Assembly: GCF_900090045.1 (NCBI RefSeq)
Contig: NC_041786.1
Location: 2,288,501 to 2,352,500 of the forward strand
Direction of reading: 5' to 3'
From: Plasmodium malariae
Taxonomy: Eukaryota > Apicomplexa > Aconoidasida > Haemosporida > Plasmodiidae
Length of the DNA stretch: 64,000 nt
The first letter of the stretch is position 1. Every line of letters starts with the position of its first letter. Position numbers and translations under genes: made by a program. The notes below the pieces were generated by a model that was given only the letters and a program-made list of their open reading frames with translations, was not told the DNA's origin and did no database searches. Positions 25,773-38,484 of this stretch are shown in pieces.

Positions 25773-28327
25773 ATTTTATTCATCTATAAGGAAACTATAA
25801 ATAAGTATGTATTTATGTATATAGCTAATGTTATACATATTGGGGCATATGAACTTATATACTAATTTTTCAATTTTAAAAATAAAAAACCCAACAATGA
25901 ATTATGCACATTCACAGAAAAATAAAAACAATTAAAACTGAAATTCTATTTTTTTCTTATACTTATGTATATATATATATTTGCTGATAAGTACATGTGC
26001 TCATATACACATAAGTGTATGAGAATAACATATGATTATTTTGCTTAACTTTTTAACCATAGAATAAAATAACCATTTTCAGTGTTCACATTGCACCTTA
26101 TTTGAAAAAAAATAACAATAAAAATAATAAAATAAAAAAGAATCAAAAATAATTAACGTTAGAAGGAATCTTATGTATATAAGGTTATTTTACATTTTTA
26201 ATTGAAGGTATCTATTGTATATAAACTTATGGTACATTTTAAATTATATATTTTTTAATATATTATTGAAAAATAATCATATACATTGGGGAAAATAAAT
26301 GGAATTACAAGTAGAGTTACCGATTTATTTACCATTAATAATCTACATGCACAAGGTACTTTATATTCATATAATAAAATGTAGAACGAGTAAGTTGAAT
26401 ATTTATACACATACATATGTGGGAAAAGTGTACCCCACAACTGTTATTTCTTATTTCTTATTTTAAGGTATAATATATAGTTTCCCTGTAAAGATATTCG
26501 TATGTATGAATACACAGTTTCTACTCTTTTAAATTATATTTTTTAATAAAATGTTGTTATTTTTTCATTCAAAACAGCATATAATAATTATACATAATCA
26601 TATTACTATTATAAAATAAAAAATGTGCTTAATATCTATATTTTTAACGGGGTTATAAAAAGAAAAAAATTGAAAATTTTTAAGATTAATCCTGTTAACT
26701 GTTTTTGCATTTTTCGACATTTATTTTATTTTTTTTTTTTTAATGTAAATAAATCATATTTTGTAGTAAATCGAATATAATAATTAAAAATCTTTATTTA
26801 AAACGATTAATAATAAGGCACATATAGAAAGGCCTTGTTTTTCTCTTCTGATAGATCTTAATAACTTTTTAATAAATTAAGCTTAACAACTATTTATTGT
26901 AAAATAATCTCTATTTTTTCATCATGACAATAATATAAAACAAAAAAAAAAAATATTTATATATTTATATACTTCTAAATTTTATAAAGAATAATTGATG
27001 ATAGATTCCCTTTGTACACTTTTAGCCTTGCCCTTAAGTTGTTTTTATTACGTATATAAATATCTATATATATGTATATATAATATATATATTGTATCAT
27101 ATTGTACCTATATATTTCATTAAGCGTATGAACTATTTTTTATTCCTACCTTAAACACGATTTTGGCTAAATTTTATCCAAGAGTCTAAGGCTTTTTATT
27201 ATTTGTTGGGCATTAAAAAAAAATACATAAATACATAAATATATATATACATAAATATATATATATATATAAATATATATATAATTATATATATATATTA
27301 TATTTATTTGCACTTTTCATAATTTAGTATAGATATATAAAAATATATATATATCTATCTAAAAGATGGTTCGTGATGAACATTATATAGATAGCTTTAA
27401 TACATTTTATTAATAGTATTAATTGTATATACAATTGCGTTCTATCTATTTATTATAATATCTATAACACGATGTATTAACAAAAAAAAAAAAATTATAA
27501 ATAAGAAGTATATATAATTATGTAATATTATTAAGAGTTTATAATAATATATAAAATAAAACATTTTTCCTTTAGATCATTTTATTTTTTTTTTATTACC
27601 AATTCCTTTAAAAATTATAAAAATATGCTAAATTGAAAAAAAAATTATAAAAAGTTCGAAGGTAATATATAAAAATATATATATGTTAAATTATATGTAT
27701 AATTTACATTACATGTATGTTCTTAAGTACTTCATTTTGAAAGTATTACTTAAATTTTTTTAAAAATAATTTTATTAACAATTAGAATATGATAATTATT
27801 TAACTTTTATATATATATATATTTTTTAAGAATAAAAAGTACAAATTTAAGCGTTGTTAGAAATTTTTTTGAATTATTTTTATATATTTTAAATTGAAAA
27901 TAGTGCTTTATTATTAATCCTCTTTTAAGCTATTTAACTATTTATATTTTTTAAAAAGTGTAAAAACAACTATAATATTTGTTTATTAATTGTTGTATAA
28001 GCAAAATATATACATTTTTTAAGTGTGTTATTATATGACAACAAGGAGTTGATGTTCTTCTGTTTCTAAATGTAACTATTTTTATGTTATCTATATAATA
28101 ATGCTCGTTTTATAACAGTATTAATTTTATAGCGTATTTTAAATATATGTATAAACATATGAATGAACGTACGTATGAACAGGAGCATGCATGTTAGACG
28201 TATATATGTGTATACATTGTGTTTACATATATTTACTTTTTAAAATTACAAATTTTTTTTTTACTTATTTACGTATTTATTATTTTTTTTTTTATTCCTG
28301 CTTATTACCATACTTTGCTTTACGTAG
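25773..28327. other. Intergenic spacer, divergent promoter region
   Basis: 2.55 kb between DUF167 (-) and VP1 (+), very A+T rich, with (TA)n at 27240-27300 and poly-T near 28250-28292. A palindrome-rich, less A+T-biased block lies at 27350-27480. No protein gene is supported. Confidence 0.75.
27350..27480. other. Palindrome-rich block upstream of VP1 (possible structured RNA or DNA element)
   Basis: Within 130 bases there is a hairpin GTTC-gtgat-GAAC (27369-27381), a perfect 16-bp palindrome aattgtatatacaatt (27421-27436), the 9-bp inverted repeat ttaatacat (27397-27405) / atgtattaa (27472-27480) that encloses it, and tatctatct / atagatag elements. A gtgatga sequence resembles a C box, but no CTGA partner is placed to make a C/D snoRNA. 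Function is unknown. Confidence 0.35.
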
Positions 28328-30481
28328 ATGTATTTGTGTTATATTTTATTATTTGCTCCGCCCATTTTTGGACTAATATTCTCAATAATAGAATGCATAT
28401 GGGTAAGTAAGATAAATATAAATGGTCCAGAAGATAAATCAGATAAATTGGAAGATGGATTAGCACAAGTAGATAAAATGAAGGAAGTGGCATCCTACAT
28501 TGCGGAAGGAGCAAACGCTTTTTTAAAAAAGGAGTATCAGTATTTAATAGTTTTTATTGTAGTATTTTCTGGACTAATAGGATTTTTTGTTAGTTACTAT
28601 ACAGCAATAAGTTTTATTTTAGGCTGTTTAACATCTATATTATGTGGTTATATAGGAATGAAAATTGCTGTTTATGCTAATGTAAGAACGACTAATGAAA
28701 CGTGGAAAAGTTTAGATAAGGGTTTTAAGGTTACTCTGAATGCAGGAACAGTTATGGGATTTTCATTAGTATCCTTTAGTATAATAGCTCTAGGATTATT
28801 AATCGTTGTATATAAAACATTTATTTTTGCAAATGCTTCTTCTGAATCTAGTTTATATAAGGTTATTGCTGGATTTGGACTTGGCGGTTCTTCTATTGCC
28901 TTATTTTCAAGAGTTGGTGGTGGAATATATACTAAGGCCGCTGATGTAGGTGCTGATTTGTCGGGTAAAAATGAATACGGAATTCCAGAAGATGATATAA
29001 GAAATCCAGCATGCATTGCAGATAATGTAGGTGATAATGTTGGTGATATGGCTGGAATGGGTGCAGATTTATTTGGATCTTTAGCAGAAAGTTTATGTGC
29101 GGCACTAGTTATAGGTTCTTCTGTATTAAGTATGAAAGAAGGGATCCAATTTAATATTAGTCATTGTATTTTGTTTCCTTTAACATTTTCAAGTTTTAGT
29201 ATTATTATTTGTATGATTACATTTTTTATAATATCCCAGTCTGTTAAAATTGTAGAAAAAAAAGACGTAGAAAGAACCTTGAAATATTTATTATTTTTAT
29301 CTACCATATTACAGTCATTAGCTATAATTGTAATAGGATATTTTTCTTTTCCTAGTGTTTTGAAATATAATCTATTAAAAGAAATACAAAGATGGAAAGT
29401 CATTGTTCCAGCATTAGTTGGTTTATGGTCAGGTTTAATTATTGGTTTTACAACCGAATTTTATACATCTTATTCTTTTAGTCCAGTACAAGAAATAGCA
29501 AATACACAAAAGGTATCAGCAGCAACAGGTATTATATATGGATTATCACTAGGGTATAAGAGTACATTTATTCCTATTATGTGTTTAAGTGCTACACTTG
29601 GTATTTCATACGGTTTATGTGATATATATGGAATCGCTTTAGCAGCAGTAGGAATGTTAAGTACATTATGTATATGTTTGACAATTGATGCATATGGTCC
29701 TATATCCGATAATGCTGGTGGAATTGCAGAAATGGCTGGACTTCCATCAGAAGTCAGAACAAGAACAGATATTCTGGATGCAGCAGGAAACACAACAGCT
29801 GCAATTGGGAAAGGTTTTGCTATTGGTTCTGCTGCTCTAGTTGCTTTTGCATTATTTGGTGCATATGCAAATAGTGCTAATTTACGCCATGTTAATATAT
29901 TAAATCCATGGGTTATTATTGGATTACTTATTGGAGCAATGTTACCATATTTATTTTCTGCCTTAACAATGAAATCAGTAGCAATAGCTGCTAATAGTGT
30001 TCTAAATGAATGTTTAGAACAATTTCCGTTAATATTATCCGATAAACAAAAACCAGATTATGAAAAATGTATTAAAATATCAACGGATGCTTCATTAAGA
30101 CAAATGATTATCCCTGGGTTGATATCCGTATTTTCACCTTTAATAATTGGTGCATTGATGGGAAAATATGCTACTGCTGGATTGTTAGTAGGAATTATTT
30201 TATCAGGTATACAACTAGCTTTTTCTTCAACTAACTCTGGTGGTGCATGGGATAATGCAAAAAAATATATTGAGTCAGGTGCTTTAGGAACAGAACATTG
30301 TAAAGGATCAAGTGCTCATAAAAATTCAGTTATTGGAGATACTGTTGGAGATCCATTAAAGGACACTTCAGGACCTTCCTTAAACATTTTAATTAAATTG
30401 TCAGCTATCACTTCGCTTGTTTTCGCTGGTGTTATTGCTAATACTTTTACTTCAAGAAGGGGAGGCCCCAAATGGTTATAA
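28328..30481 (+). CDS. VP1: K+-dependent vacuolar-type H+-translocating pyrophosphatase VP1
   Basis: A single-exon protein of 717 aa. It hydrolyses cytosolic pyrophosphate and pumps protons across membranes of acidic organelles and, in Plasmodium, the plasma membrane, sparing ATP in early asexual stages. Signatures are intact: the catalytic DVGAD (206-210) with K213 and E215-Y216-G217, DNVGDNVGD (232-240), DAYGPISDNAGG (454-465), and the C-terminal GDTVGDPLKDTSGPSLN. Residues 487-492 read GNTTAA; alanine at this site marks the K+-dependent class, whereas K+-independent VP2 enzymes have lysine. About 16 membrane helices are expected for the family and the hydrophobicity pattern agrees. The start is followed at once by a membrane helix (LLFAPPIFGLIFSIIECIWV), as in other VP1 proteins. 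Animals lack this enzyme. Confidence 0.98.
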   Translation: MYLCYILLFAPPIFGLIFSIIECIWVSKININGPEDKSDKLEDGLAQVDKMKEVASYIAEGANAFLKKEYQYLIVFIVVFSGLIGFFVSYYTAISFILGCLTSILCGYIGMKIAVYANVRTTNETWKSLDKGFKVTLNAGTVMGFSLVSFSIIALGLLIVVYKTFIFANASSESSLYKVIAGFGLGGSSIALFSRVGGGIYTKAADVGADLSGKNEYGIPEDDIRNPACIADNVGDNVGDMAGMGADLFGSLAESLCAALVIGSSVLSMKEGIQFNISHCILFPLTFSSFSIIICMITFFIISQSVKIVEKKDVERTLKYLLFLSTILQSLAIIVIGYFSFPSVLKYNLLKEIQRWKVIVPALVGLWSGLIIGFTTEFYTSYSFSPVQEIANTQKVSAATGIIYGLSLGYKSTFIPIMCLSATLGISYGLCDIYGIALAAVGMLSTLCICLTIDAYGPISDNAGGIAEMAGLPSEVRTRTDILDAAGNTTAAIGKGFAIGSAALVAFALFGAYANSANLRHVNILNPWVIIGLLIGAMLPYLFSALTMKSVAIAANSVLNECLEQFPLILSDKQKPDYEKCIKISTDASLRQMIIPGLISVFSPLIIGALMGKYATAGLLVGIILSGIQLAFSSTNSGGAWDNAKKYIESGALGTEHCKGSSAHKNSVIGDTVGDPLKDTSGPSLNILIKLSAITSLVFAGVIANTFTSRRGGPKWL

Positions 30482-33400
30482 GTTTGTCCATTTTACATAG
30501 TGTAATGTTCAAACGAACAAGAAAAAAAAAGGAAAAAAATTTTTAAATATTTTAAAAGAAATTAAAAAAAAAAAAAAAAATTAAAATTAATCTCCCTTTT
30601 CACTTGCGTGTTATAGATTTATATAATTCTCCATAATTGAACATGTAAATAAATATGAATTGTTTGGTATTAACTTTTTATATTTAATTAGGTGGGAAAA
30701 AAAAAAAAAAACATTTCAAAAAACACATTACGTGAAAAGACTCTGGTGAGTGTGTTTAAAAAATTGATATTACTTAATGCAAATGTATGTACAATTCCGA
30801 ATAATGTTGCTTACACATATGAATTAGCTATAACGTTTTGAAGTGCAATATGTATATATATGTATATATGTAACATCGACAAATAATGATATATCTTTTT
30901 GATATGAAGATACTTGTTTTCTGTATTTTTAATTTTATGAAGGAAGTAAAATACAGTTACCTTTTACGCATGAATAATTAAAATAAAGAGAAGAAAAAAA
31001 TAATTGATTTATGTACATTTTATTGCTGTATTACAAATCAGTTATATGCATGTATTTTATTAATTTATATACATACTTTATTATTGCTTAATTTTTTTCT
31101 TTTTTTTTCTCTCGTATTTAAATGTATAATGATTTTTTGAAATCGATAAGAATTAAATTTTTTAAAACTTTTTAATACATGCTGTTAAATTATTAAAATT
31201 TGTTATATAAAATGTATTACATTTTCTTATATGTATTATTTATTTATATTGTATGAAATATTTTTTTTTTTTTTTTTTTTGAACTTGTAATTTTAATATA
31301 TATGCTGCGGTCTAAACATATAAACTTTGACATTTTATGTTACATTAACAAATATTTTTTTAAAACAGTGTATTATGTACTCCTATATATAGTACTACAG
31401 CCCAAATTATAATATTTGTATAAACAACATGTATGCTGTCTTTGTGCATAAAAAGAGTAAATGTTGGAAAAGTGAATAAACGAGTTGAATACCATATGTA
31501 ATTTAAATTGTTGGAAGCCAAATAAACGGAAGAAAAGATATAAAATTTTTCTTGTAGAAAAAAGTATTTACTTATTTTGGTGAATTTGAGTGTAATATAT
31601 ATGTTTTCTAGTTTACTAGTATGCAAATTTTTTTTTTTTCTTTTTTTAATTTTTACGCATTTTATGAATATACTTTATTGCAATATATAAAAAGATAAGT
31701 TAATTTTTTTCATGCCGTTTTTAATAAAGCTCAAATGACATAATTTGCATGTGTGTCATTTTTATTTAATTTGGAATAATGTAGAAATAATGTGTTTTTT
31801 ATGACACTATAAAAATGAGGAAAAAAACAATTAAACTTAGTACGCTTTTTTATTATGCATAAATGAAAAGTGCACCTTTCCGAATATAGTTAAATTTGCA
31901 CTATATAAACACACAGGTGTGCCTGTGTATGCAAAATAAATGCTTGTTGAGAATGTTCACTATGTGTATGATAGTTTATTAAAAAAACTGTGCATTTTGG
32001 AATTCAAAAAGATGTCTTTACTGTTTTACGTCATGAAAAATGAAACATAAGATTAATAGCCATTACTCTTTAAATAAATATATATTTATAAGTTATGGGA
32101 TTTTTTGTATATAATGTGAAAAATTAGGTAATTTCTAAGTCAAATTTAAATAATAGAAACCAAACATAAGGATTTATATACGATTGTGCTATATTCACAG
32201 TAATTAAAAAGACACATGTTGCATACACGTACACAATATATACTCATTTTTGCTATAAACAAATTGAATAAATCATTAACCACCATTTTTTACATTTCCC
32301 TAAAAGGCGAGTAAATTTTTTTTTTATCCTGAAGAACGTAGTTACTGAAGAACATTCAACGTCTTATATTACACACGTGAAAAAAAGTATTCACGTAATA
32401 TTTGCTATTTATAAAAAAAATAAAATAAAATGAAAAATAAAATGTTGAAAATTATTACAATTATGAAACATATTTTTTCTTATCAGAACTATTTCAACCT
32501 TAATACATTGTTTTCTTTGCCTTTTCTCTTTTTTTTTTTTTTTTGTTTCTTTTCTTTCTCTTTTTCTTGGTATAATTCGTAAAAAAGTATTTATCAGTGA
32601 TTCAAAAATAAATGTTTTCAGATGTGAAATAATATGATATGTGCACTGAAGAATAAATACGGGATATGTGTAAAATTATTTTAATCATTTACAATAAATT
32701 TATGTATGAAAAGCTTTTTCTTTATATCTGTTTACATATTATGAAGTTCAACTCTCATTTTTTATGGTGTTTACTAAAATATTTAAAGTGTTAAATTAGT
32801 AATAATAGTTTTACATTTTTTTATACACTTTAAATGTTTCACAAATAAAAAATTAATGTTCGGTACTATGGTGTTTACAAGTGAAATGTAAAATGTATGC
32901 ATAAAATGTTCAATATACGTTTGGAAAAAAAAAAAAAAAGTATAATAAAAAAAAAAAATTAAACATTATTTATAAAAGAGAAAGAATAATAAAGGTAGTA
33001 AGTAGCAGTAGTAATAGTAACACATAAGATGTCTCCATGTATCATTTAATTTTTCTACTATTAACTCAAAGAAAAATATAAAAAATGTTATACTTCATTG
33101 TTGTCTTTACATGTAAAAACAAACTTTTAGATACAGTAAAAAATATTTAAAGGAATAATCTCACTTTACTATAAGATTTTTTTTTTTTTTATCAAATATT
33201 TATTTATATATATATAATATGACCTTTTTTTTAATTTTTCACCTTTTATCTATTTTTTCCAATTCTAATTTATTTTTACAATAAAATATTTTATATTATA
33301 AAAATCATTAAATTCGTATTTTATTATTTTTATTCTCTATGTTCTTATAAAATAACATAAAAGTAGTCATCAAGGCAGTGAAAAAAAATACATGTATATA

Positions 33401-34862
33401 TTTTTTATAATATAAATACTACAATGCGTACAAAAAAATAAACATGTCATTTATTTTCACTTAAAAATTCCTCTTATTTAAATAAGTATATTAAATGTTC
33501 CCACTCATACATATTATTATAATTATTATTTCACGTGTATTAATTCATGTGAAAGTTAATTTTCACAAACGTTATGCATTTCCTTTTCATTTTTTTTATT
33601 ATTATATATATATTTAAAAATTTCACATTTTTATACATGTATATATGTTTTTTTTATATTAGTTTTTCCTTTTTACGCGTTTATATTTTTACATATTTAC
33701 ATGTTCACATATTAATTTTTTTACGTTCCAGCGTGTTTAAATTTATTTATGCTTTTTTACGTGTTTATGTTTATACATTTTTACATATTTGAATTTTTAT
33801 ATTTTTGTTTTGTTTATGTTTGTAGTTTAAATCTTATAATCGTTTAAAAATTTTTCCATGTTTAAAATTTTCTGTTCAAAGCGTATATGTAAGAAAAAAA
33901 AATATGTAATACAAATATATATGCATATATAGTAAGTATATATTCATATATAATATGTATATATATATATATACATGTATAATATATATACTACATATAC
34001 ATAACATTTACATATATTATTTAAGAATAATCAGCGTTGAATTAAACTAATATCAGTGGACATCCGTTTTTTTTTCTTATTTTTATTTTTATATTTTACT
34101 CGGAATATTAAATTTTATAGTATCTCCTTAAAAACTATTTTAAACTTTTCATTTGCATTTGATATATTATGTTACAAAACAAAATATAAAAAAATAGTAT
34201 TGTATATGGTATAAACGTACGAAATAATTATCAAGTGAAGAAGCACGCTTGAAGTTGTAATGCGTATTTGATTTAAACACGTGTATATATATATGTATGT
34301 GTATATATATCTACGTATGTATATATGTATTAATTATGTATGATTATGTATGTATTATGTATGCATTATGTATGTATTATAAATGTATGTGTAATTTTTC
34401 GCATTTATAGTAAAACTTTTACCAAATAATAAAAAATATATTACTACCATACAAATATGCATATTTATGAAAGGCAAATACATAAATTTATATATTTATG
34501 TGTACAATACATATATGTAAATGTATATGCACATAAATATATGAAGTAGTACATGTATATGTATGTATATATTTTACTCATATATTGTTGTTAAGATAAA
34601 TTTGAAACTGATTTTGATATATACTTTATTATTTTTTTTATTTTTGTTTTACTTTTGGTGAGTAACGCTTTTATTATTTTCCTTCCCCCTCTTAGATATA
34701 TTTCTTTTTATTTATCAAGATTTGCCTAGTTTTTATACTCACTTTTGCCCTTTTTTCTTAACGAAAATTTGCTGACCGTTTAAGGTTGACATTAAAGCAA
34801 GCATTTTTGCAAAAACTACCAAGAAAAAAAAAAATATATACATAAATTAAAATGTCATAAAA
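30482..34862. other. Long intergenic spacer (4.4 kb)
   Basis: The longest spacer in the window. It contains poly-A/T, TATG-type microsatellites (33900-34000, 34290-34400) and (TTTAC)-like stretches near 33690-33790. I looked for GT..AG-linked coding segments and saw none convincing. One 88-codon minus-strand frame at 31360-31626 is not simple repeat but has no family resemblance. The 3' UTR of VP1 and the promoter of the ARM gene must lie here. Confidence 0.7.
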
Positions 34863-36992
34863 ATGGATAATTCAAATTTTAGTAATTCGTCTTCTGTAAA
34901 TATGTCGTACTTTTTAAACAATGGCAATATGAACATAGACAAAAATATTAATAATGCAAATATGATTAACAATGATGGAAGTGGAAGTAATAACTGTGTA
35001 CCCTTTGTAAATAACGGACAAAGCCAGAATAACGATAGTTTTAGTAATATAAATAAAAATGAAGCTTCCATTGACATATTAGTTAATCAGATGGAAAGTT
35101 CCTTTTCCATAAGTACAAACATAATAAAGAATGTAAGTAATTTGCTTGAGAGTACAAAAATAGAGGATAAAATAAAAGGTATTCGATTAGTATATGCTTC
35201 ATTACATTATAAATATAGGAATAACACAGATTATAAAAAGAACTTGTTAAATAGAGGTTGTGTTATGTTAAATACACAAGAGAAAAATGATGGAGATCAA
35301 TTAGATACCGAAGGAAATAATGGTAATAATAATAATAATACGAATGAACAGCATAATAATGATAATAATAATAGTAATAATAATTACAATAATTTTTTCC
35401 CAAATAATTACCATAGTGACAATATAGGATTTTTTTCAAACAAAAATGATCCTAGGAATGGATTAAATAATAATAGTAATAACAATGCTAATAATAGCAG
35501 TAGTAACAATAGTAGTAGTATGTTAAATAAATTTTCAGTAAATAATCAGATAAATTTAAAGGTATTAAATTCTATGATTTTTACAAATTATAAAAGTATA
35601 TCTAATGTGGACGAATATTTTGATTTGTTAGATAAATGCTTAACAAGGGAAAATGTTATTGATATTAATTTAAGTGACATATTTGAAATGAAAATAATAA
35701 ACATCATTAAAGCGTTACTGTACAATTACATATTCCATAATGATGAAATTATTGTAGAGGCATTGACATTATTAATTATAATTTTTGGTTGCTGTGGTTC
35801 AAACGAAAAAATCAAACAGGATGTAGTAGATGAATTATACACATGTGCTATATACATGTTAAAAAATATCTGTCAAAAATCCTGTGAAAAAGTGTACACA
35901 CCTTTAATTGTACAACTTATCATAGCATTATTTAGAACTATACTAATATACGATATAGCAAAATTAAAAAATGATTTGATAGATAATAAAGGAATAGTAG
36001 AAGTGTTATTAAAAGCTGTAGAGAACATTCCTAATTTAAATGGAGTTCGTGTATGCTACACTTTGGTAGTATATGGTTTAAAAATGTTTTATGTTTCCAC
36101 ATGTCAAATATATGAAAAATCATTTTTAAGAGAACTTGAGGTAATTACAAATTATTTATCTACTTGTATAAAAATGAATGACGAACGAGTTTTATTTTTA
36201 ACAAGTTCCACTTGTATAACTATTTGTGAAAATCAAATAGGAATTGATGTTTTACTCAAAACAGATATACTACATAATGCTGTAATATTATGCGAGTCGT
36301 CTAATCCTGATTTAGCCTTCGAAGCTTTATCAATTATATCGAAAATAGCCTATGCTGCTAATCATCAGCAAATTTGTATACTCATATCATGTAATGTTAT
36401 AAAGGCTTTGAAAAAGATTTTGAATAATACCAGAATCAAACCAGGAGCTAGAGCAAGGGCATGTAATGCTTTAGGAAATATTGGTTGTGAAACTGCTTCA
36501 GAAGTAGAGTTGTTAATAAAAAATGATGTATTTCCTTTATTAGTTGATATTTTTCAAACAGATAATGATTTTAATACCAAAATTGAAGCAGCTTATGCTG
36601 TTTGTGCATGTTTGTCAAAAGCTAACCAAAAACAGGTTGGTTATATTATTTCCTGTACGGCCACAACAAATAGATTAGGGCAAAATATATGTATGCAACT
36701 AATTGCAGACATGTTGGAATTAGTTAGTGAATCAGATCCAATGAATAATGGAAGTGTTAAATTGTGTAAAAGTATATTAAGAGGTCTGGAAAACATTTTA
36801 GATAAAGGGGATGATGAAACAAGGGATTTATCTCTTTGGGAAAATCCTTATGTATTTATGTTTAAAGAAGTTCAAGGAGACATTAAACTCTTACAAATGC
36901 AGTTTTTCCCAGAATATTATGTAGTTAACAAGACATACGATATTTTGGCGAAATATTTCTCTTTGACGTCAACATGGAACAACAGAAAATGA
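34863..36992 (+). CDS. Importin-alpha-like armadillo-repeat protein lacking the IBB domain
   Basis: A single-exon 709-aa protein. Residues 1-70 are Asn/Ser-rich. ARM-type helices begin at about residue 80 (SISTNIIKNVSNLLESTKIE), are interrupted by an Asn-rich insert (about 145-225), and continue from 235 to 660. The C-terminal repeats resemble importin-alpha: ACNALGNIGCETASEVELLI, FPLLVDIFQTDNDFNTKIEA, and LRGLENILDKGDDE, which parallels the LEGLENILK.GE segment of karyopherin alpha. The arginine-rich importin-beta-binding helix expected at the N-terminus is absent, and the NLS-binding W..N pairs look largely lost. I infer a divergent adaptor or scaffold of the karyopherin-alpha fold rather than the classical nuclear import receptor, which Plasmodium encodes elsewhere. 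Other ARM proteins remain possible. Confidence 0.8.
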   Translation: MDNSNFSNSSSVNMSYFLNNGNMNIDKNINNANMINNDGSGSNNCVPFVNNGQSQNNDSFSNINKNEASIDILVNQMESSFSISTNIIKNVSNLLESTKIEDKIKGIRLVYASLHYKYRNNTDYKKNLLNRGCVMLNTQEKNDGDQLDTEGNNGNNNNNTNEQHNNDNNNSNNNYNNFFPNNYHSDNIGFFSNKNDPRNGLNNNSNNNANNSSSNNSSSMLNKFSVNNQINLKVLNSMIFTNYKSISNVDEYFDLLDKCLTRENVIDINLSDIFEMKIINIIKALLYNYIFHNDEIIVEALTLLIIIFGCCGSNEKIKQDVVDELYTCAIYMLKNICQKSCEKVYTPLIVQLIIALFRTILIYDIAKLKNDLIDNKGIVEVLLKAVENIPNLNGVRVCYTLVVYGLKMFYVSTCQIYEKSFLRELEVITNYLSTCIKMNDERVLFLTSSTCITICENQIGIDVLLKTDILHNAVILCESSNPDLAFEALSIISKIAYAANHQQICILISCNVIKALKKILNNTRIKPGARARACNALGNIGCETASEVELLIKNDVFPLLVDIFQTDNDFNTKIEAAYAVCACLSKANQKQVGYIISCTATTNRLGQNICMQLIADMLELVSESDPMNNGSVKLCKSILRGLENILDKGDDETRDLSLWENPYVFMFKEVQGDIKLLQMQFFPEYYVVNKTYDILAKYFSLTSTWNNRK

Positions 36993-37356
36993 TGCAAAAT
37001 TGTATTTTTTGGTGTTATTTTATTAATTTTTTTATTCTTTTTTTATTTTTTATTTGTAGCTATTTTTTACCATTTATTCTTCACTCTGCATTTTTTTTTC
37101 ATTTTTTATTCCACACACTTCCTCACATTAATATATTCCTTTTCAATTATCCCATTACATTTTATTATTGTTTATGTATGTAAAACTTTGCATATAAGAA
37201 CGTATATAACAATGATACAGTATTGCTTATATAACAATACATACTTTCATGTGTGTACACAAATGTTTGTTTATTCAAGGGGATTACTGAAAAATGTGCC
37301 AAGTGAAAAGAATATATAGAACACTTATGTATAACAAATAGTCTATGAAGGACAGC

Positions 37357-37392
<36 letters not shown>

Positions 37393-38484
37393 AATTACCT
37401 TTAATTATTTCACCATTTTTTTAAATTTTTTACAAGTTCATTTTTTTGGGGTAGTTATAATAATTAAAGCTAACAAGCAAAATGGAATAAAATAAAACGT
37501 CAACATAAATTAACAGCAGTTTCGTTAAAAAAACAGGAGGAGGGTGTTTATATATCTAAGCATTCATATTATAAGCGCTAAAGGAAATTCTCTTCGCGTT
37601 TCATTTTTTGTGAAAATTTCACTCTATTAATAAGCACTCTACTAAAAATGAGTTTATACTCAGATGAAACGTGAAAAGGAATAAACAGCAAAATAATTTT
37701 TCTTCAAAAATGGATCACCTTTTTTTTTATTCCAACAGAATATTACGGTGCGCAATTTTTAGTGAATCATATGTTCATTCCATTTTTATACCGTTTTTAT
37801 ACCATTTTTATTCAACTTTTACTACATTTTTTTACCATTTTTATTCAACTTATACTCCATTTTTTTACCATTTTTATTCCACTTTTAATCCGTTTTTTTT
37901 TTTTTTTTTTTCTTTATACTAGATGTGCCGATTAGCACGCTTTAGTGATGCACATACTATTTTTGGAATATGAGTTCACACTCTTTTTTACATTTGCTTC
38001 TTCCTCTTTTGTTCATTTTAATTTTATTATTTTGTTCCTTTTTTTTTTTTTTTTTTATGGAGGAAAACTTTCGCAAAACGTGTAGGTAATATTAAGAACA
38101 TGTGTACATGCAAATATTTCTAATAATTTTTAACTTGATATGTACAAAATTTTCCTCCTGACGTTAAAGTAAAGGAAAAGTGAATATATTCCATTTCGGA
38201 AAATATAAAAATAAGAGATTATGAAAGATTTTTAAAAGATAAATGGTTTAACAATAGGAAAAGACCCCATCACAAACGCAAGTTTGTACGTGCGCAAGTA
38301 GATATATACATACATATTCTCATATAAACACACACATATGCATGTAGATAAAACACTTATTCGAAAGATTACTCAAAAATATTGACTCTGAAAAGGGAAA
38401 AATTCGTTTGCTTGTAGAATAGTAACGCAGAATAAGCTAAGTGGGAATTCAAATTATATATATATTACTACTGAGCTTTAAAAT
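36993..38484. other. Intergenic spacer
   Basis: 1.5 kb between same-strand genes, with (TA)n at 37362-37390, a 33-bp tandem repeat at 37801-37899 and poly-T at 37895 and 38041. No gene seen. Confidence 0.8.
37801..37899. repeat. 33-bp tandem repeat, three copies
   Basis: Units begin accatttttattcaactttt at 37801, 37834 and 37867, with few differences. A shorter derived copy precedes them. The T-rich plus strand gives a false YHFYSTF-repeat frame. Confidence 0.9.

Noticed and set aside
27369..27405. C/D box snoRNA suggested by gtgatga
   Set aside because: No CTGA D box at a suitable distance and no terminal stem.
25773..28327. Centromere candidate because of extreme A+T content
   Set aside because: No 2-kb block of uniform extreme A+T with the tandem structure seen in Plasmodium centromeres, and the syntenic position in P. 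falciparum chromosome 14 is not centromeric as far as I recall.
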